A DNA stretch of 64,000 nt, from positions 29,017,245 to 29,081,244 of the forward strand of contig NC_066316.1 of NCBI RefSeq assembly GCF_022539315.1. Direction: 5' to 3'. The DNA is from Serinus canaria. Lineage: Eukaryota; Chordata; Aves; Passeriformes; Fringillidae. Below the pieces are notes generated by a model that made no database searches, was not told where the DNA came from, and worked only from the letters and a program-made list of their open reading frames with translations. Below are positions 49,745-62,200 of this stretch, piece by piece. The position numbers were made by a program, and so were the translations under genes. How positions within the stretch are numbered: the stretch's first letter is position 1; each line of letters begins with the position of its first letter.

Positions 49745-50564
49745 AAGGTGAGGCACTTCCAAAAGGCTCATTATGAAAAGGCAAGCTCAGACCCTTTGAG
49801 ATGCACCAAGGCCAAGCGCTGGGTCCTGCACTTTGGTCTCAACAACCCCAGACAACGCTACAGTTTAGGGGCAGAGTGGCTGGAAAGCTTCCCAGCTCAA
49901 AAGGTCATGGGAATGCTGGTCCATAGCATCGGGGCACGAGCCAGTGTGTCCAGGTGGCCAAGAAGGCCAATGGAATTCTGACCTGTACCAGCAATTGTGT
50001 GGCCAGCAGGTCCAGGCAGTGACTGTCCCTCTGTACTCAGCACTGGTGAGGCCACACCTCGAGTGCTGTGGCCAGTTCTGACCCCTCAGAACAAGATACT
50101 GAGGTGTTGGAATGTGTCCAGAGGAGGGCAATGGAGGTAACAGAAGGCCTGGAGAGTAAGTCAGACAGGGAACAGCTGAGGGAGCTGGGGATGTTTAGCC
50201 TGGAGAAAAAGAGGCTCAGGAGGGACCTTGTCACTCTCTACAACTCCCTGAAAGCCAGGTGTAGCCAGGTGGGGATCGGCCTCTTCTCCCAGGCAACCAG
50301 CAACAGGACAGGAGAACATATCCTCAAATTGCACCAGAGGATGTTCAGGTTAGAGAACAGGAAGAATTTCTTAACTGACAGGGTTGTCAAGCATTGAAAT
50401 GGGTTGCCCAGGGAATTTTTGGAGTCACCATCTCTGGAGATGTTCAAGAAATGACTGGCCATGGGACTCAGAGCTATGGTTATTTGACAAGGTGGCGTGC
50501 AGTAAAATGCTGGACTCTGTGGTGCTGGAGGTTTTTTCCAAACTTAATGATTCCATGAATCTTA
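49745..50564 (+). mobile_element. 5'-truncated CR1 LINE, 3' end including ORF2 C-terminus
   Basis: The segment follows the familiar bird CR1 order: CTGGGTCCTGCACTTTGGTC, then CAGAGTGGCTGGAAAGC, GGCCAAGAAGGCCAATGG, GTGAGGCCACACCTCGAGT, and TTTAGCCTGGAGAAAAAGAG. Near 50400 comes GGGTTGCCCAGGGAATTTTT. The 3' terminus reads GGTTTTTTCCAAACTTAATG then ATTCCATG, the expected CR1 tail of short ATTCTATG-type repeats. An open frame at 50068-50397 keeps the end of the reverse-transcriptase ORF2 (VLECVQRRAMEV, RELGMFSLEKKRLRRDL, FRLENRKNFLTDRVV), but the frame is broken upstream and at the TGA near 50395. It lacks the endonuclease and catalytic RT parts, so it is dead. The left boundary is approximate because the first 35 or so bases align poorly. 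Subfamily is not assigned. Confidence 0.92.
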
Positions 50565-51326
50565 CAGAAAATGAGTTCTCTTTATTGCTTTTCAAGCTGG
50601 ACATCTGAAACTTTAGGCATCCAAAACTTAATGTCCCTTTGACAATATTCAGACATATAGCTGATATTTATCTTAAATGAGCACCCCTCTTGCTTGCTTT
50701 TTGAAAGGGCATCCATGCTCAGCCATGGCAAAAGGTATAAGACAGAATTTTCCTTGTAATGCGTCACTACAACAGGATTTGAGTTTGGATGAGGACCGTG
50801 AAAACAACTTAAATTAATATGGCCAGAAGCACAGGATACAACTGTCAGTAATTTTTACAGGCCTCCCCAACTTCTTCAAGCATCAGAGCTCCCATTTGGC
50901 AAGGTAATTAAGCATCTTAAATTATGCATCTCTGCGTTCTTGCATGCTTACAAAGAACCTCTCAGAAGCACCGTAGCCAGCTTGATTTGTCTACTAACAA
51001 CTGGTAAACAATTACAGTCCCCACAATGTGTGGATTGAGATATTTTATCAATCTCTTGGAAAGAAATGTACATGGTTTATCAATACATAATTGTGTTTGG
51101 TTATGTAGGTACACTTATCCCTGCCTAAAATTACCATGGAACACTCAGCATAAGGATGGGTACTTGATGTGTCCAAGCAAGGAGCAGCATACATACCTAC
51201 CACACAGAAGGTATTTTCAGCCAAGGTTCCCTTTGTTAGCTAGTGAATGGTACTGCCTTTCAGGAGCTAACATCTGCTTTGGGGCCAGGGAACAAATTAA
51301 CTTCTCCTCTTCCAAGCTAGCTAACT

Positions 51327-51367
51327 GTCTCTCTCTTTTTCTCTCTCTCTCTCCCTCTGCTCTCTCC
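51327..51367 (+). repeat. (CT)n-rich microsatellite
   Basis: A mostly CT-dinucleotide run interrupted by T5, CCC and G. It generates a Ser/Leu-rich frame in this region. Confidence 0.85.
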
Positions 51368-52159
51368 TTGCCCACCTATAAGTTTTATATATCATTAACA
51401 TGAACCTTTATGATTTCTTCCTTAATGACTTCCTTGCCACAGCTCCTTATTTTTCCAAGGTCTAAAGGAAAGATGTCATTTGGCCAAATCTACTGAACAG
51501 GCTCCTGCATGAAATGACAATTTATAACAATTAATTAAATGTTAGGATTAGTCTCCCCGTCAGATGATGCCACTGGCTAATGATACACCCCTGTGTCAGT
51601 GACAAATGATGAGATGTCAGCAATAAAGCTGCTTGGAGTGAAGAGCTTACATGTCAGCCATTTATTCATCCACACTTATCCCAAATCACTGAACTTCTTA
51701 AAATGCCCACTGAGTACCTGATATGATTCAAGCTGATGTAGACTGACATTATAAGTTATTTAGCATAAAAGGAATAGAAGACTATTCAAGACTTCATCTT
51801 ACTCTGTGTAGGGCTATACCACTACCTAATCCTGCAATAAGGACTCCAAGATCACCTGGTAATTTGGGATCAGCTCTCCTGATCCTAACTTGGGCTATGG
51901 ATGGTCTGCTATGATTCTCCTCGAGAATGACAAGGTGTTGATGAAATTATTTATAAATCTCCTTCAGCTTTATGAAGGGAATTACTTCTCATTGCATGGG
52001 CTGTGATTAAGGGAACAGCTTTTGTGAAGGATGAGGGCAAACAAAAGGAACAGATAAAATATTTGCTAATGAAAAGAACCCAGTGGTACAATACAGAAGA
52101 GGGAAGTATTGAATGAAGTGTTCCTGCCACCCACATGCTAGTTGAAGAGTAGCACCATG

Positions 52160-52181
52160 AAAAAAAAAAAAAAAAAAAAAA
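52160..52181 (+). repeat. Poly-A homopolymer, 22 bases
   Basis: A22 followed by GAAAATG. The sequence upstream shows no processed-pseudogene or SINE body that I recognise, so it is listed as a simple repeat. Confidence 0.95.
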
Positions 52182-55100
52182 GAAAATGTATCTGAAACAA
52201 ATTATTCTGACACCTGGGCTGAAATCCAAGAAAAACTTTCAGATATAAAATAAGATGTCTAAAAACTGAATTTTTTACACTTGTGGTAGCTGTGTGCTGG
52301 ATACCATCATGGGTTAAATACAGAACTCAAAAATTTTAGTGTGTTTACAGCTCCTCACTAATCATAAATGCTGCCTTTTAGCTCAGCTTCATAACATTTC
52401 CTTTTCATTGTGATTACTGCTGTGGTGCCTATGCAAGTACGAGCTGGGGAAAGGGCAATGGAAGGTGCAAGAGTGCTCCAAAACAGTCAGAGATGCACTG
52501 AACACTGATACTTTGATGGGTAGGATTTCATGATTCTCTTTCTCAGAGCTACATTCTGTAGTGCTCACCTGGAATGTACATAGAACACTATATGTGAGAC
52601 AATCAGGGAAATTATGGTGGTTGTTTTCAGTCCTATCAAAGCTCCCCTTTGCTTTATCCAACACATTGTTTCAGAGATGATGGCCTTGTCCTTCACATGG
52701 TTGTTGCCTGCAGCCAGGACCATTTAGTTCTAACAAGGATCCTATTTAATGCAAGAAACACCTAAAGCTTATTATCCATCACTGGCTGCATAAAATTACA
52801 GGCTGTCAGTATGTGTTAGATGAATCCATCTGGAGAAGATAAAAGAACCGAGAATGAAACTGGTTTCAACATTCCAGATAAGCTTTTAGCATTAAAAAAA
52901 AAAAAATGCTGAAAAAGAAGAAAAGACCAAAGACTGGTTATTGTCTTTCTCTTCATGTAAACTAGGGAGGAGGGCACAGAGCTATTAGATAATGCAGTCA
53001 GCTTCCTAACTGTTTCAGAATTATATATTTGAGGCTTTCTCAATTGAGGTAGGTCTTTCTTGCTCAAAGGGTGGTCCCTCTCCTATTATTGACTGCAGTA
53101 TTCTGAGCCTTGTCTTTTAGCAGGAAAAAAGAGATGGATAAATTGAAAAATAACAACAGACTTGGTCTGCCTGAAAGCAAATTCTATTAATGCTCTTGGG
53201 GGCGTGGGGGGTGTAGAAAGTTAAATCCTTTCTACATACTTTACAGAAATAAGAAAATGAATTTTCATGAAAAGGATCCTCAGACTTTCTCTTATTCATG
53301 TCAGTAGGTTTGAATGCAATGATTAAGATATATTAATATCCCTAAGTACATCTATGGGAGCATATATAGAAAATTGTATAATTGTCAATATAAATTGTCT
53401 TAAATCATGTTCAGACCCATATCAAGAGCCTTTCACTAGGGAAAAAAACATAAAGATGCTGCATAGTGATTAACAATCCAGCTCTGTAAGAATTTTCCTA
53501 TTTACTTCTGGAAAGAAGAAGGGGACACTTGGATTAGGACTTTTGGGAAACTGAGTCAAGTATCAGCTACATGATGTTCACTGTAGAGTTCATCATAAAC
53601 ATAAAACAATCTTGGTGCTAATATATTAGCCAAGCACTCAGTTTTGTTTCATGTAGATGTGAAACTGTGCTTCATGTTTTTCTACTTTCTCCAAATGAAG
53701 TGGGAGGAAACACTTTTTGACTAACAGAGTCTTAGAGAGAGTGACTCTAAGATGTAAAAATGTAGTTCTAATTCTTGGAAGCAGATATCATTTTTCCATC
53801 CTGTAATCCTTTTTTTTCCCACCTACTCACTCATGCCTTGCCTGCCTCCTCCCTTTCCTACTCCAATTCCTCCCTTTCATATGCCACAGGTAAGGATACA
53901 AAGCCATAATAGCATCCTAGAAAATCATACACGCAAGATCTGTGCAAAATATATGGATCACATTAGATAGAGGTGGTAAAGAGAAATAAAAATAAAGGCA
54001 CACAATTCCTCATCCAATGACACACGAAGCTGATATATGTGTAAGTTTTGTGGAAGTGCTTTTAATACATGAGCCTTGGGTCAGCTCTAATGTGAGTAGA
54101 AAACAGCAGCAGATGAAGCACGAGCCTAAGCGGAGAAAAGCTCTTGCAGTCCTTCTGGCAGAAGATTAAAATAATTGCTAATGGGAATGCTTTTCAAAAG
54201 TATGAACATTTTAACTCCACTACATATGATAAAGGAGCCATGCAGAACTGAAAAGGCCTCCTTTTTAAAGAAATGCTGTAGAACAAGATTTTTTTTGTTT
54301 GTTTTTTACAATTAATCAATTGAATTATCTCCAATGGAGAGGTTATGTAGGGTAACAGGAAGGGGCTTGTGCGCTATCCCAACAAAAGTGTGTAAACAGG
54401 AGGAGAATGAGTGTGTGGGTGTCAGTGGGAGAGGTGGTGCACACAGCTTTTTATGGGTCTGAGACACAGCCCAGTGCAGAGAATAGCACCTGGACAAGAA
54501 GTAAAGGGGTTTAAAGCAAACTCCTGGCTCTGACCTTGACTTCCAGTGTTCTCCAGGGTTCCACATGAAGGTAACAACTCTACCAAGTGCAAGGTTAGCA
54601 TTCATATGCTAAATCTTTGAAATTCATTAAATGAGAATATTCAATATTTTTTTTTTTTTAAATCTGGTGCACCCTCAGAAATTTTGTGAATTAGAAAAGA
54701 GAACTGCATTTGTTAAGCAACCACTGTTGAAGCAGCTTGTTCTCCACCACTAGGATCATTTGATCTCCACTTACCCCATAGCTGCTAAGGAGTGAATTAC
54801 CCTCATGGGGAGCCTTACAGCAGTTGTTATTTCCTGCAGAAATGCATTAAATTTCATGTTAGAATTTGTTATAATTCTGTGGAATTGAAGCCATAATTCT
54901 TTGCCATACTACTTCATACTGCCAGAAGCAAAGAAAAGACACAGATGGCAAGCCTGGCTTGGTATCTTAATTGACACATCAGTTAGTCCAGGATAAAACA
55001 CCTAGATGCAAGCAACCTGCCCACAAAGCAGTCATAGAGTGCAGAAATACCTCTTGTGCATCTTTAATGAGTTTATGATGCCTAATCTGAAAAGGTCACA

Positions 55101-56032
55101 ACAAAGCATGACTTCATTTTTTATCTCACCAATGTGCTTTAGGAACAAGTACATTTTATCTACCTGGAATATTGCAGAATGGATTCTATAAAAACTATTC
55201 ATTTTCCCAAGAGGAAAATTTGGGTGGGAGCAGGTTGTGTGAAAAGCTTGGTAGTACAGAAAAAGCAGAGCTGGCCAAGAGAATCTGCTGTTGGGAAGTA
55301 GAAGGACACAACAGGGCATGCCATCTGAACAGTGTTCAGTTCAGTTGATGACACACTAGGTCTCCACACATCCCATTAACAGCTTCCTAATCCCAGGAAG
55401 TCACACCCTCCTCAGCTGCAGGAGGAACAGACAATGAGCTCCAAATTGTAACCTGGGCAAGTGAGTCCTACGTGAAGTCATGGTGCACTTCAAAAGTTCT
55501 GCTCTACAACACAAATACTGTTCAACTAAAGCACTTAGCATTTAACTGGCTGACTTTTGTGATCTCTTCTTGCTTTTAGCAGCTAGAAAAAGCCCATAAA
55601 TGCTGGGGAAGGGGAGCAGATTTGGCAAAAAATTGAAATTCACAGTCACATGAAAAAGAGGTCAAAGGACAGCAGCCTTCCATTACAATCACAGGTACTG
55701 TGTCTGCCTCATTAAAAGCGTTGCATAGAGATTGGAATGACAAGAAGCCTAAAACACCTCTTGCCGTTATAGTCTGTATATTCAGTTCCTGGGTATGACC
55801 CTGGACTGGTCAAAAGCCACTGTCAAGGTGACAAAAAGGAAAAAAAAAACACAAAATGCAGCAGCAAAGAACTGGAGATGAAGATTTCAAATGAAGAAGA
55901 GAATGGAAAGAACTTTTATGATTTCCAGCATAAATATTTTTCTTGATTTCTTTATTCTTTTGTAAAAAGGACAAATTTCCGCTGCTAATCCAGCACCAGA
56001 AAAGACAGAAAATGTCTAAAACACACGTAAGT

Positions 56033-56257
56033 TCTTCTGGTTATTTAGACTGACACAAGCATCTTTTACTGTTGGATTCTGTAAGAGAGCAGGTGAAATG
56101 TTCCTAAAATTAACAGGGGTTCTGGTTCTTTTCAATCCACTGAAAAACTGTCACGACATTACTAGTGTCATGCAACTCTAAATCTTACATAAATTATATA
56201 ATAATCAAAGTCCTGTGCTTTAACTCAGTGAAAAAAAATCTCTTCTGGTTATTTAGA
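56033..56257 (+). repeat. Pair of 17-bp direct repeats 208 bp apart
   Basis: TCTTCTGGTTATTTAGA occurs exactly at 56033-56049 and 56241-56257. The flanks do not align, so it may be coincidence or the remains of an older duplication. Confidence 0.7.
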
Positions 56258-59200
56258 TTTTGTTTCACACAATAAATCTAGAAACCAGGAAACTCTTTGA
56301 AGACCCATGAATTCAATAGTATCACAAACACAGGCATTATTTATTTATTACTACAGTAGTCTGAAAAATTATTATCTTTGATATATCATTATATACATAT
56401 ATCACTGCCTTATGCTGCAGTCATTGAGAAATGCACAAATTTATGAATTTTTAAATTGACATTAAAGAAGTTCTCAGGACAAAATTGCTTATAGGACACC
56501 CCTTAAGACCTTTTTAGCCATACTGGAGGGACAGAGAAAGCAACTGGAATTGTCAGAAGTCTAGAAATAATATCACACAATAAAAGATTGAGCAGAAAGA
56601 TTGTCTAGGTAAGGGAATAATGAGAGGAAATTTGGAAACAGCCTGTAAATATTCAAAAAGATGCTCCAAATACTGAGGGTATCATCTCTCCTCCTCATTC
56701 ATGAGGGTAAGACAAAGGGATTTAAAATGCAATAAGCAGGATATAGGTAAGGCATTAAAATTCCCTTCTAGTGGTAGAGCTCATGAATCACCAAAGTGGG
56801 TATGAAATATCCATCATGAGACACTGCTAAGAACAAGAAGGACAAACTTGCCTCAGATAATTACTGCTGACATCACCAAAGCAAGTGCAGGGGTGATACA
56901 TACTCTCAAGAGTCCTTCTAACTCTTTCTCCTGTGATTTGAAATGTCACCATTTCTATTTTAGCAATTGGATCTGATTTTCATTTATTTTGTTTTGTTTG
57001 TCAAATGAGAAAATTTTAAAAAAAGCAGTTTGCCTGATGAAAGATGGATTATTTGTATCATAATTAAGCTATGACTCTTTTGGGTCAAATTTCAAAACAA
57101 AGTGCTGGCTTGGAAAAATTACTGAGAGTTATCTCAGTATTCCAACTCAGTTTTATTATGGGAATCAATCTTTTTAAAGATACAATTAAAAACAGCCATA
57201 TAGTGGACAGAGCAATAAGCTAGAATAATTGTTCAAACAAGATGCCATACCCAAAACACAACGCTAGAAATCCTCAAGATAGGATTTACCATGCTGAAAT
57301 GATTTCTTTTCAAGTGAAGGTTTGCATCAATGCCTCTATTTATAAATGAAATTCAAATTCATCTGCAAGTTGTATGTAAAGACTTTTCCATCACTTTAAG
57401 TTCAGTGCATGAGAAAGAGCTCTGGGCTTATCATTTACATGTGAGGGAATTAGAGCAGACACACTCAGACAAAAGGATCTTTATGTATCCACTTCCAATA
57501 ATGCATTTTTCCCATACTGTAAGTAACTATCTGCTTCATGGAAAATCTTGGCCGTGGAAAGGGTTTTTAAACATTCCCATAGTCTGCTGCCTAAGGGTTG
57601 TTGAGGGTTGTTTTGTTTTCTTTCTTCCCATTATAACACATTTGCTTGCATTGGTCATGTCCATACAAAGTAGCAGTATTTTATTTATTTTTATCCTACA
57701 TGCTCCTTACATTCTTGTAATGAACACCTGAAACAAAATGAAAAAGACTTAAGTTAGTATTTCTTATTGGGAGACTAATCAGCTTGGAGCTGGCAATTTT
57801 TATTTAAATCGAAAGGAGCAGCCAATAATGAAGTATAAACAATATTACAGCAATATGTTGTATAATCAATCATGTAATATGTGATTCAAAAATCTTTATA
57901 AGACTAGTACCACCAATCTATTTATGGGCTACAAATTCACATTAAATAATGAAAAGCTGCAAATCACAGACACAATAGAAACAATTGTACATAAGTTCAT
58001 TAATGATGTATTAACCCAGACATTGGCAGAAACCATAAACCATGGCTGGGCAAGTATAAATCTTCATTTTCACAGACTGCATGGTGTTAAACAGACTGTG
58101 AGCCCTGGTTGAAAATTCACCTACAGAGCACTGTCAGGATCAAATGGCGTTATTATGTTTCCAGAAATGTAGAGGAAAAGGGACAGGAAAGAAAATGGAA
58201 AAAAATCTAAAAAAACAACTGCAAATAATAAGATGCCTTAACTGCAATACAATAAAAGTAATTTTACAGCTAAGACAAAGTAATGACCACATTTCTGAGA
58301 TTTGTGGTACATAGCAGGAGCTGGGCCAAAGAATGGTACATACTTACACTGGCAGTGTGTGTGCCCTTTCAGCCCACACAAAATATTATAAAGCTTGATC
58401 TGACACAGTCAGCAAGCAGTGTACACATTATGTTGTTGCAATGAGTCTAATTTCAATTATAGCTCAAGGCCAGAAGTAAATAAACAAATATACCAAGGAA
58501 ATAAATAAGAGGAGGAACTAAGTAAAACAACTAAGCTTTCATAGGGAAAAAAAATCCAATGTGACTGTGAGCAAGATCAGTTGTATTTCTGCAATATTAT
58601 CTTCATCTCTGAAGGACAACTCACCTAGCAGAACTCAAAGGTTGAAAAACTTTGACAACAGGAAATGAGCAAGGGAGGAAGCTTTTAAAATGTCTGTGAC
58701 CTTCAGCACCTGTGGAAAGAGGAACTGAAAGGTGACGTTTTCATGCCAAGGCCATATTTGCTAGAAACTCCCATTGCTTTTGGAGGGTGGGTTCCTGAGA
58801 TTTTTGCATATGGTGCATGAGGTGCTTTGAAAATACTGGTACTATGCAGAGCTTCCTGAAATCAGTTCCTGGAGCCATCCCCAGTTACTTAGGACCCCAG
58901 TCACTTAGAACAAGTCATTTCTCAGAGAGATTAACAGATAGCTGCTCTGATCTGGATACTGTGCTTCTGTGAGATGGCTCAAAATACGTTTTAATGCTTT
59001 GTGAGCCCTCTAGCAGTTATGAGACAATGGCATGGGCTAGTGAACCTGTTTTTCAAAGGGTCTAAGAGCTGTTCACACTTCTATACATTGTTAAGTACAC
59101 TGCTAATCTTCTGAGTCTCAGTGAGTGGATAAATGAGCTGCCTTCTCACCAAAAAATTCTAGCCACTGGCTCTGAAGCCTTTCACACTGTACAAGTCTGG

Positions 59201-62200
59201 CCATCTTATACTGCATCTCAATTGTCCAAAATAAGAGAACATGAATACAAGATTTGACTCCTCAGGTGTGTGTTTTCAGTTTTGGAAACCTTCCTGAACT
59301 TGGGCATTGAAAAACCTGACTAAGTCAACTGCAATAGGGCATCCAAAAGACATGAAGAAATATCCAGATTTTCTTTTAATGATGCAGACAAAATAATAGC
59401 CATCAAAGAAAATCCTGATTTGTTTGTGTTAGCTTTTCTGGAGGAACAAAAATTAATAGAAAGTATGAAGTGGCACAGAAGTCTCTGAAATTAAAATACT
59501 GAAATATTAAAATACTCTGAAATTAAAATTAAAAGTTGTCAGGCAGCCATGAGTACCTTGTAGAGAACTTACATTGAATTGTCTTCCCCAGGACTAAACA
59601 GCCTGGTGCCTGTGTTGCACTTTTTGTCATGTTTCATGCATTTAGGTGTTCCACAGCAGCTGAATGCATTTTTATTGTTTCTGGGCAGGAAGGGAGTTTA
59701 AGATGCTTATTTCAGTTGTTCACCGGAGAGATTGAAACCCTCTAACAAAAGTGAATTTACTAGAACGACCCATGGTTTGGAATTACCATTTGGGCATAAA
59801 GGACTGCATGCCAAATCTTTGTCAGAGACAAATGGTTGAGAAAAATCATATGAAAGAGATGAATGAAAAACCACCTGGGCTGGTGCTATGTGAAGTGACA
59901 GAAAGTGAATGACTGATGCAATGGAGAATTTGTTATTGACCTTAGTGGAAACAAATCTCAACTTCCCTGTTGTTCAACAAAACCACTTTTTAGAGAAGTA
60001 CTTTACTGGGGGAAAAAAATATTCAGCACTTTAAATAGAGACATTGATTTCTTTCAGCTCATTCAGTCTGACCTGGGAAAGACAAATAGTGAAGGTGTTA
60101 ATGGACAAATGTAAAAGGAGCACATAGGCTAGTGAATAGTTACAGTTGCTCCTAACACCAGGACACACTTTTCAGGTTTACTACAGGCCAAGTTGAAGGA
60201 TATGGGTTGAAATTCAGAAATTACCCTTCTATCAGTCATGCAATTTTATGACATGGAAAAGAAAGTCACACCAGGCAGAAAAAAACTTCTTTAGGCTTCT
60301 TCAAGATCTAAGACAGTTTTAATGGAGGTTTCAAAGTGCTCTGAAAATCCCCCTTGAGCCAGCAAACATGAACATGTAGGATGTTCACAGACAGTGATTG
60401 CTGGCTGAGGATAAGACAGAATTGTTCCTGACTTTATATCTTACCTTCCAAAACCTGCTATCTCCCAGTATTGGAAAGCTCTAAGCTCCATTATGCTTAA
60501 ATTGCTCCAATTACTACATCCTCCTGCTCTAGAAGGTGGTTTGTTATAGTTACCCTCCTGCCAGGTAGGTATAAGGAAATAAATGATATATTTTGATACA
60601 AGGCTATTTTGCTGACCTGGATGGATTAAAGAACTGGTAATAAATTTTATTTTGTCTTCTAGGCCACTGGTGCAAACTAAGTCCAGTTCAATTGTGACCA
60701 GAAGTTATTGCCACCTGACAACAGAACCAAACACATGTGATACTGATTGGCAGTTCTTAGCCCAGGTCCTTCTGACTTGGTCATGAAATTGCCCCTTCTG
60801 ACACAAATTGGACCCAATGAAGCTGCATTATGCAAACCCCCAGGAACAAGTAGGGTGGAATATTCTACTTTGTGACTGGGAGAATCAGGTCACATTCTTC
60901 ATTTAAAAATCTTTCTGCATAAAATTTACTTTTGTCAAAACTGAACTTTACAAAATTCAACATGAACATTTGAGACAATTATAAAATTTCAACACAATCT
61001 CATTGTTGGAAGTTTCAAGCTGAAATATTTTTTTCATTTTACCTCAAAATTTTGTTCTGCTTTGGAATTTTATTTTTTAAAAAAGGAAAATAAATTGCAT
61101 GTTATGATGAGTGTCTCAGATGACACTGGAGTGGGATTCATTTTGCCTAACTTTAGACATCTACACTGTAGGCGTCAAGCTCAGAGCCAGTCACTCCAGG
61201 CTTCCTTTATAGCTAATGGAAAGAAACAGGTACATTTAAGGTGTGACTCCTCTGACCTATTTTAAATATCTACTTTAAGATCAATAATGATCTTAAAATT
61301 ACTGCCTCTCTCCACTGCCTATGGTATGAATCTACAGAGATGTCAAATGGAGGTCTACCAGAGACACTTTCTACTGCTGAGTCCTCTCCCAGTTGTCTAA
61401 CTCTCCATTACATACACTTATTTTTCAGCTTTTTGACAGCAAAAACCATAACTAATAATATTTTCACTTGAAATAAAAGGCTGCATGTTGCTTCAGAATT
61501 TTCATTTCATGAATAAACTTCTTTTCCAAGTGAATTCAAAATTTAAAGTGGAAAACCTTACAAGCTATGTGTGAAGCTGAAGTTACATAAGGGACATTTT
61601 AGCAGGCAAGAAGGATGAAAAACCACAGGTTCTCTCATCCTGTGTCTCACATCTCCTCAAATTATTTCCACTCACAATTACCAAAGTCAACAGAAAAGCT
61701 ACAAGGAGGTTCTGTGGGATGGAGGATTCGAGGATTCAATGATTTGCTCTCCAATCTCAGCTGCCATGAAGGAGAGGGACAGGAATGAGACAGCTAGAAA
61801 AGCAGAGAGAAGAGATGGGGACAGGTGGGACCGACTGCATGCAGTGGGTGGAAAGAGCATGAAGAAATAGATGTTTTAAAGAGTGGCTGAAAACAGGAAG
61901 GTGGAAGAGTGTCTGAAGGGAAGGCAAATGTAAGAAAGGACAGAATAAGTAGCTGAAGAAAAGCAGCTCTAGAGACATTAACATTTTGCTTTAAATTAAA
62001 AACTCCAAAATGAGGATTGTTTTCTCACAGGTCTGATCATAATTTCCTAGGTTGCCAGGCACATGTCAGACACAGTAAAGAAGCACAAGTGGATCCTGCT
62101 TTTCCTCTATATTTAGTGTACCTAATTCAGCTCCAGAACTGTTTGCAGCCCTCTTTACTCTCTCTCATCTTGTACTTCCACACATCCAAACCATTTTGTT

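Noticed and set aside
52160..52181. A22 as the tail of a processed pseudogene or SINE
   Set aside because: No gene-like or SINE body lies upstream and no flanking target duplication was visible.
57330..57731. 133-codon + frame with hydrophobic C-terminal half
   Set aside because: It has no recognisable domain, no convincing splice context and AT-driven composition. A chance frame of this length is expected in 64 kb across six frames.
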